Below are positions 3,355 to 5,727 of a stretch of DNA of 5,727 nucleotides, piece by piece (the first letter of the stretch is position 1; each line of letters begins with the position of its first letter). The notes beneath the pieces are model-generated. The model worked only from the letters and a program-made list of their open reading frames with translations, was not told the DNA's origin and did not search any database. A program made the translations under genes and the position numbers. Source of the stretch: Methanocorpusculum sp. (GTDB lineage: Archaea > Halobacteriota > Methanomicrobia > Methanomicrobiales > Methanocorpusculaceae); the NCBI GenBank assembly GCA_029986195.1, contig DALTYF010000071.1:1-5727 (forward strand), given 5' to 3'.

Positions 3355-5727
3355 ATGCATCTTATCATCGCCGAAAAGAACATCGTCGCAGAACGCATCG
3401 CAGCATTTCTGGCAGGAAAACAGAAAGTGCACACCAAACGCGACGGCGCGGCAACCGAGTACACCTTTGGCGATACCGTGGTAATGGGTCTTCGCGGCCA
3501 TGTGGTTGAGCTTGACTTCACCAAAGGCTACAGCAACTGGCGAAGCGAAGAACACCCGCCGCGTTCCCTCATTAGTGCCGATATCGAAAAGCACCCGACC
3601 GAAAAGAAGATCGTTGCTCTCATGCAGAAGCATGCGAAAAAAGCCGACCGCATTACCATCGCAACCGATTACGATACCGAAGGAGAACTCATCGGCATGG
3701 AAGCCTATGAGCTTGTCCGTGCCGTCAACCAGAAGGTAACGGTTGACCGTGCCCGGTTCTCGGCAATCACCAAAGACGAGATCACCAAGGCAATCGCCGA
3801 TGCACAAGAGATCGACTTCAACCTCGCCGCAGCTGGTGAGACCCGGCAGGTCATCGATCTTGTCTGGGGAGCATCCTTAACCCGGTTCCTTTCCATCGCT
3901 GCCCACCGTGGTGCAGACAGTATTCTTTCCGTCGGCCGCGTGCAGAGCCCGACGCTTGCCATGATTGTTGACCGCGAAAAGGAGATAGAGGCCTTTGTTC
4001 CGGAGAAATACTGGATGCTCACCCTCACCGCAAAGATCGCGGGAGAGGAGGTATCCGCCCGCCACGTCCACGGCCGGTTCACCGTGAAGGAAGAGGCTGA
4101 CGCCGCCTTTGCTGGAACACGCGACCCGGTCACGGTCCGGGAAGTCATCACCGGCAAAAAAACCGACAAAGCCCCGACCCCGCTGGATACCACCGCCTTA
4201 ATCGTCGGTGCGGGACGGCTTGGCCTCTCCGCCGCATCCGCGATGAACAAGGCAGAAGATCTCTACATGCGTGGATTCATCTCCTATCCCCGTACCGACA
4301 ACACCGCGTATCCCAAAAGTCTCAACCTCCGCCAGCATCTCAAAATGTTTGCCGGCGGCGAGTTTGAACGCGATGCAAATCATGTGCTGGCAAACATGCG
4401 GGCAGTACCGACCCGCGGCAAGAAGGAAACCACCGACCACCCGCCAATCTATCCTACCTCCAAAGGCACCCGTGCCGAGATCGGCGACGACGCCACCTGG
4501 AAACTGTATGAGTTCATCGTCCGCAGATTCTTTGCAACCCTTCTGCCGGATGCAGAGTGGAAGACGCTCAAGGTCAACCTGACCGCGGAGAGTGAGCCCT
4601 ATACGATTACCGGCGGACGGCTGATTGTTCCCGGCTGGCGTGCGGTGTACCCCTACAGCAAAGCCGAAGAAGCCATTCTGCCGGAGTTTGCGGTCGGCGA
4701 CCGACTCACGCTCATCGATAAAAACTGCGAGGAAAAAGAGACTCAGCCCCTGGCACGCTACTCGCAGAGCAGACTCATCCAGAGAATGGAAGAGCTGGGC
4801 CTCGGCACCAAAAGTACGCGGCATGAGGTCATCAGCAAACTGATCGGCAGAAAGTACATCGAAGGAAACCCGATGAAACCGACCATTGTCGGTCGTGCGG
4901 TTACCGAATCACTGGAAAAGTTTGCGGATACCATCACCGCCCCCACGATGACCAAGACCCTCGAAGAGTCAATGGAGGACATCGCCGCAGGGACCAAGAC
5001 CATGAACGCGGTTCTGACCGAGTCGAAGACCATGCTCTCCTCCATCTTCGATGATCTGGAGGAGAACAAGGAAGCGATCGGTCAGGACCTCATGGACCGT
5101 ACGCGGGAGGAGCAGACGGTCGGTCAGTGCCCGGTCTGCGGTGCACCGCTCAGGATCCGGCGTGCCGGAAACTCCCAGTTCATCGGCTGTTCCGGCTACC
5201 CGAAGTGTACCTTCAACACCAGCCTTCCACCGGCAACCTGGGGAAATGCAGTAGTCAAAATGAATGAGGTCTGCCCCATCCATCAGCTCAACCATGTTCA
5301 GCTGCTCCGCAAAGGTGCTCCGGCCTGGAAGATCGGCTGTCCCCTTTGTTCCCACATCAAAACAAATGCCGAGGCGTTTAAGATGCTGCCCGGCATGACC
5401 GATGCAGGGATTGAGAAGCTGAACAGTGTCCACATCTATGCAATCTCCGAACTTGCCGGAATCTCCGCAAAAGATCTGATGTTCCGGCTCAATATCTCCT
5501 GGGCCGAAGCGGATAAAATGATTCGGGATGCTGAAACGGTTCTGGGGCTGCTTCGCAAGAGGATCGAACTCAAGAAGTTCATCTCCTCACATGTCGCACC
5601 CCGCCGTGGACGCGGCCACTCCAAGGTCAGTGCCGCCTTCATCGGCAAGGGAATCGTGGACATTGCAAGCCTTGCCGGTGCAAAAAAGAGTGACGTGATG
5701 GCGGCCGGGCCCTCCCCGGGGCGGGGG
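3355..5727 (+). CDS. topA: DNA topoisomerase I, archaeal type IA (3' truncated)
   Basis: TopA cuts one DNA strand through a tyrosine, passes the other strand and reseals, removing negative supercoils. At least 791 codons are present and there is no stop before the right edge. In order: Toprim domain (about 1-135) with acidic Glu7 (IIAEKN) and metal-binding Asp105, Asp107 and Glu109 (DYDTEGE, 105-111); GRVQSPTL (194-201); the active-site segment GFISYPRTDN with nucleophile Tyr311; DHPPIYPT (361-368); LGTKSTR (483-489). The tail has a classical topoisomerase zinc finger (Cys592, Cys595, Cys612, Cys618), a second finger-like group (Cys640, His643, Cys662, Cys665), a RadA-like helix-hairpin-helix stretch (about 675-727), a basic linker (746-757) and the start of a second such unit. 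No helicase domain is present, so this is not reverse gyrase. It begins two bases after gatB, without a promoter of its own that I can see. The last six or so residues are doubtful. Confidence 0.95.
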   Translation, partial: MHLIIAEKNIVAERIAAFLAGKQKVHTKRDGAATEYTFGDTVVMGLRGHVVELDFTKGYSNWRSEEHPPRSLISADIEKHPTEKKIVALMQKHAKKADRITIATDYDTEGELIGMEAYELVRAVNQKVTVDRARFSAITKDEITKAIADAQEIDFNLAAAGETRQVIDLVWGASLTRFLSIAAHRGADSILSVGRVQSPTLAMIVDREKEIEAFVPEKYWMLTLTAKIAGEEVSARHVHGRFTVKEEADAAFAGTRDPVTVREVITGKKTDKAPTPLDTTALIVGAGRLGLSAASAMNKAEDLYMRGFISYPRTDNTAYPKSLNLRQHLKMFAGGEFERDANHVLANMRAVPTRGKKETTDHPPIYPTSKGTRAEIGDDATWKLYEFIVRRFFATLLPDAEWKTLKVNLTAESEPYTITGGRLIVPGWRAVYPYSKAEEAILPEFAVGDRLTLIDKNCEEKETQPLARYSQSRLIQRMEELGLGTKSTRHEVISKLIGRKYIEGNPMKPTIVGRAVTESLEKFADTITAPTMTKTLEESMEDIAAGTKTMNAVLTESKTMLSSIFDDLEENKEAIGQDLMDRTREEQTVGQCPVCGAPLRIRRAGNSQFIGCSGYPKCTFNTSLPPATWGNAVVKMNEVCPIHQLNHVQLLRKGAPAWKIGCPLCSHIKTNAEAFKMLPGMTDAGIEKLNSVHIYAISELAGISAKDLMFRLNISWAEADKMIRDAETVLGLLRKRIELKKFISSHVAPRRGRGHSKVSAAFIGKGIVDIASLAGAKKSDVMAAGPSPGRG
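5434..5700 (+). repeat. Internal protein repeat in the TopA tail
   Basis: TopA residues 694-709 and 767-782 follow the same pattern: I-x-x-I-x-x-L-A-G, four residues, D, then Leu or Val, then Met. The offset is 73 residues. The first copy (5434-5481) is part of a helix-hairpin-helix stretch that begins with LPGMTDAGIEKL; the second (5653-5700) runs into the window edge. A basic linker containing PRRGRG separates them. Repeats of this kind usually bind DNA without sequence specificity, which would suit a topoisomerase tail. The family assignment is by pattern only. Confidence 0.5.
5707..5727. other. All-G/C edge stretch, possible sequence artefact
   Basis: From about 5707 the sequence is made of G and C runs with a single T, including GGGCCC and CCCCGGGG palindromes, unlike any other part of the window. 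In the topA frame it reads Gly/Pro/Ser/Arg and breaks the match to the internal repeat at exactly the point where a helix should continue. Topoisomerase tails can be low in complexity, so it is not certainly an error. Confidence 0.4.

Noticed and set aside
3103..3807. Antisense frame (234 codons) opposite the gatB-topA junction
   Set aside because: It spans two well-supported genes on the other strand and shows no family features; a shadow of their codon bias.
3705..4824. Antisense frames opposite topA
   Set aside because: They mirror the continuous topA frame, which carries all catalytic motifs.
3355..5727. Reverse gyrase
   Set aside because: The protein starts directly with the Toprim domain and has no N-terminal helicase module.

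Overview
The window is a compact stretch of housekeeping genes, all on the + strand. It is most likely from a methanogenic archaeon of the Methanomicrobiales; a Methanocorpusculum-like genome is my best guess from general resemblance, not from a search. The reasons are the archaeal-type TopA with its C-terminal zinc fingers, the zinc-binding (four-Cys) form of GatB, the short GatA, and the strong preference for C-ending codons. No bacterial, phage or mobile-element marker is visible.

Layout: positions 3-203 hold the last 66 codons of an unrecognised gene that starts outside the window. Positions 204-370 are the only real intergenic gap. It contains a TATA-like box, a tandem GC-rich repeat with 21-bp spacing, and a small hairpin followed by T residues, and then the gatC start. 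Next come gatC (371-640), gatA (641-1918) and gatB (1919-3352), joined by stop-start junctions of the form TAAATG with no base between stop and start. After 2 more bases comes topA (3355 to the right edge), which is cut off with no stop codon.

Function: GatC, GatA and GatB form the heterotrimeric amidotransferase that finishes tRNA charging by converting a mischarged aspartyl (or glutamyl) tRNA to the amide. Archaea also carry GatDE for Gln-tRNA, so the expected job here is making Asn-tRNA(Asn). TopA is a type IA topoisomerase that relaxes or decatenates DNA. The four-gene spacing, with each ribosome-binding site inside the 3' end of the preceding gene, suggests one transcript and translational coupling, probably started from the 204-370 gap.

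No novel defence, mobile or biosynthetic system is visible. The points most worth checking are a Gly in place of the conserved Asp/Glu of the GatA amidase signature, the 21-bp-phased repeat in the leader, an internal repeat in the TopA tail, and a suspicious all-G/C last stretch at the right edge.
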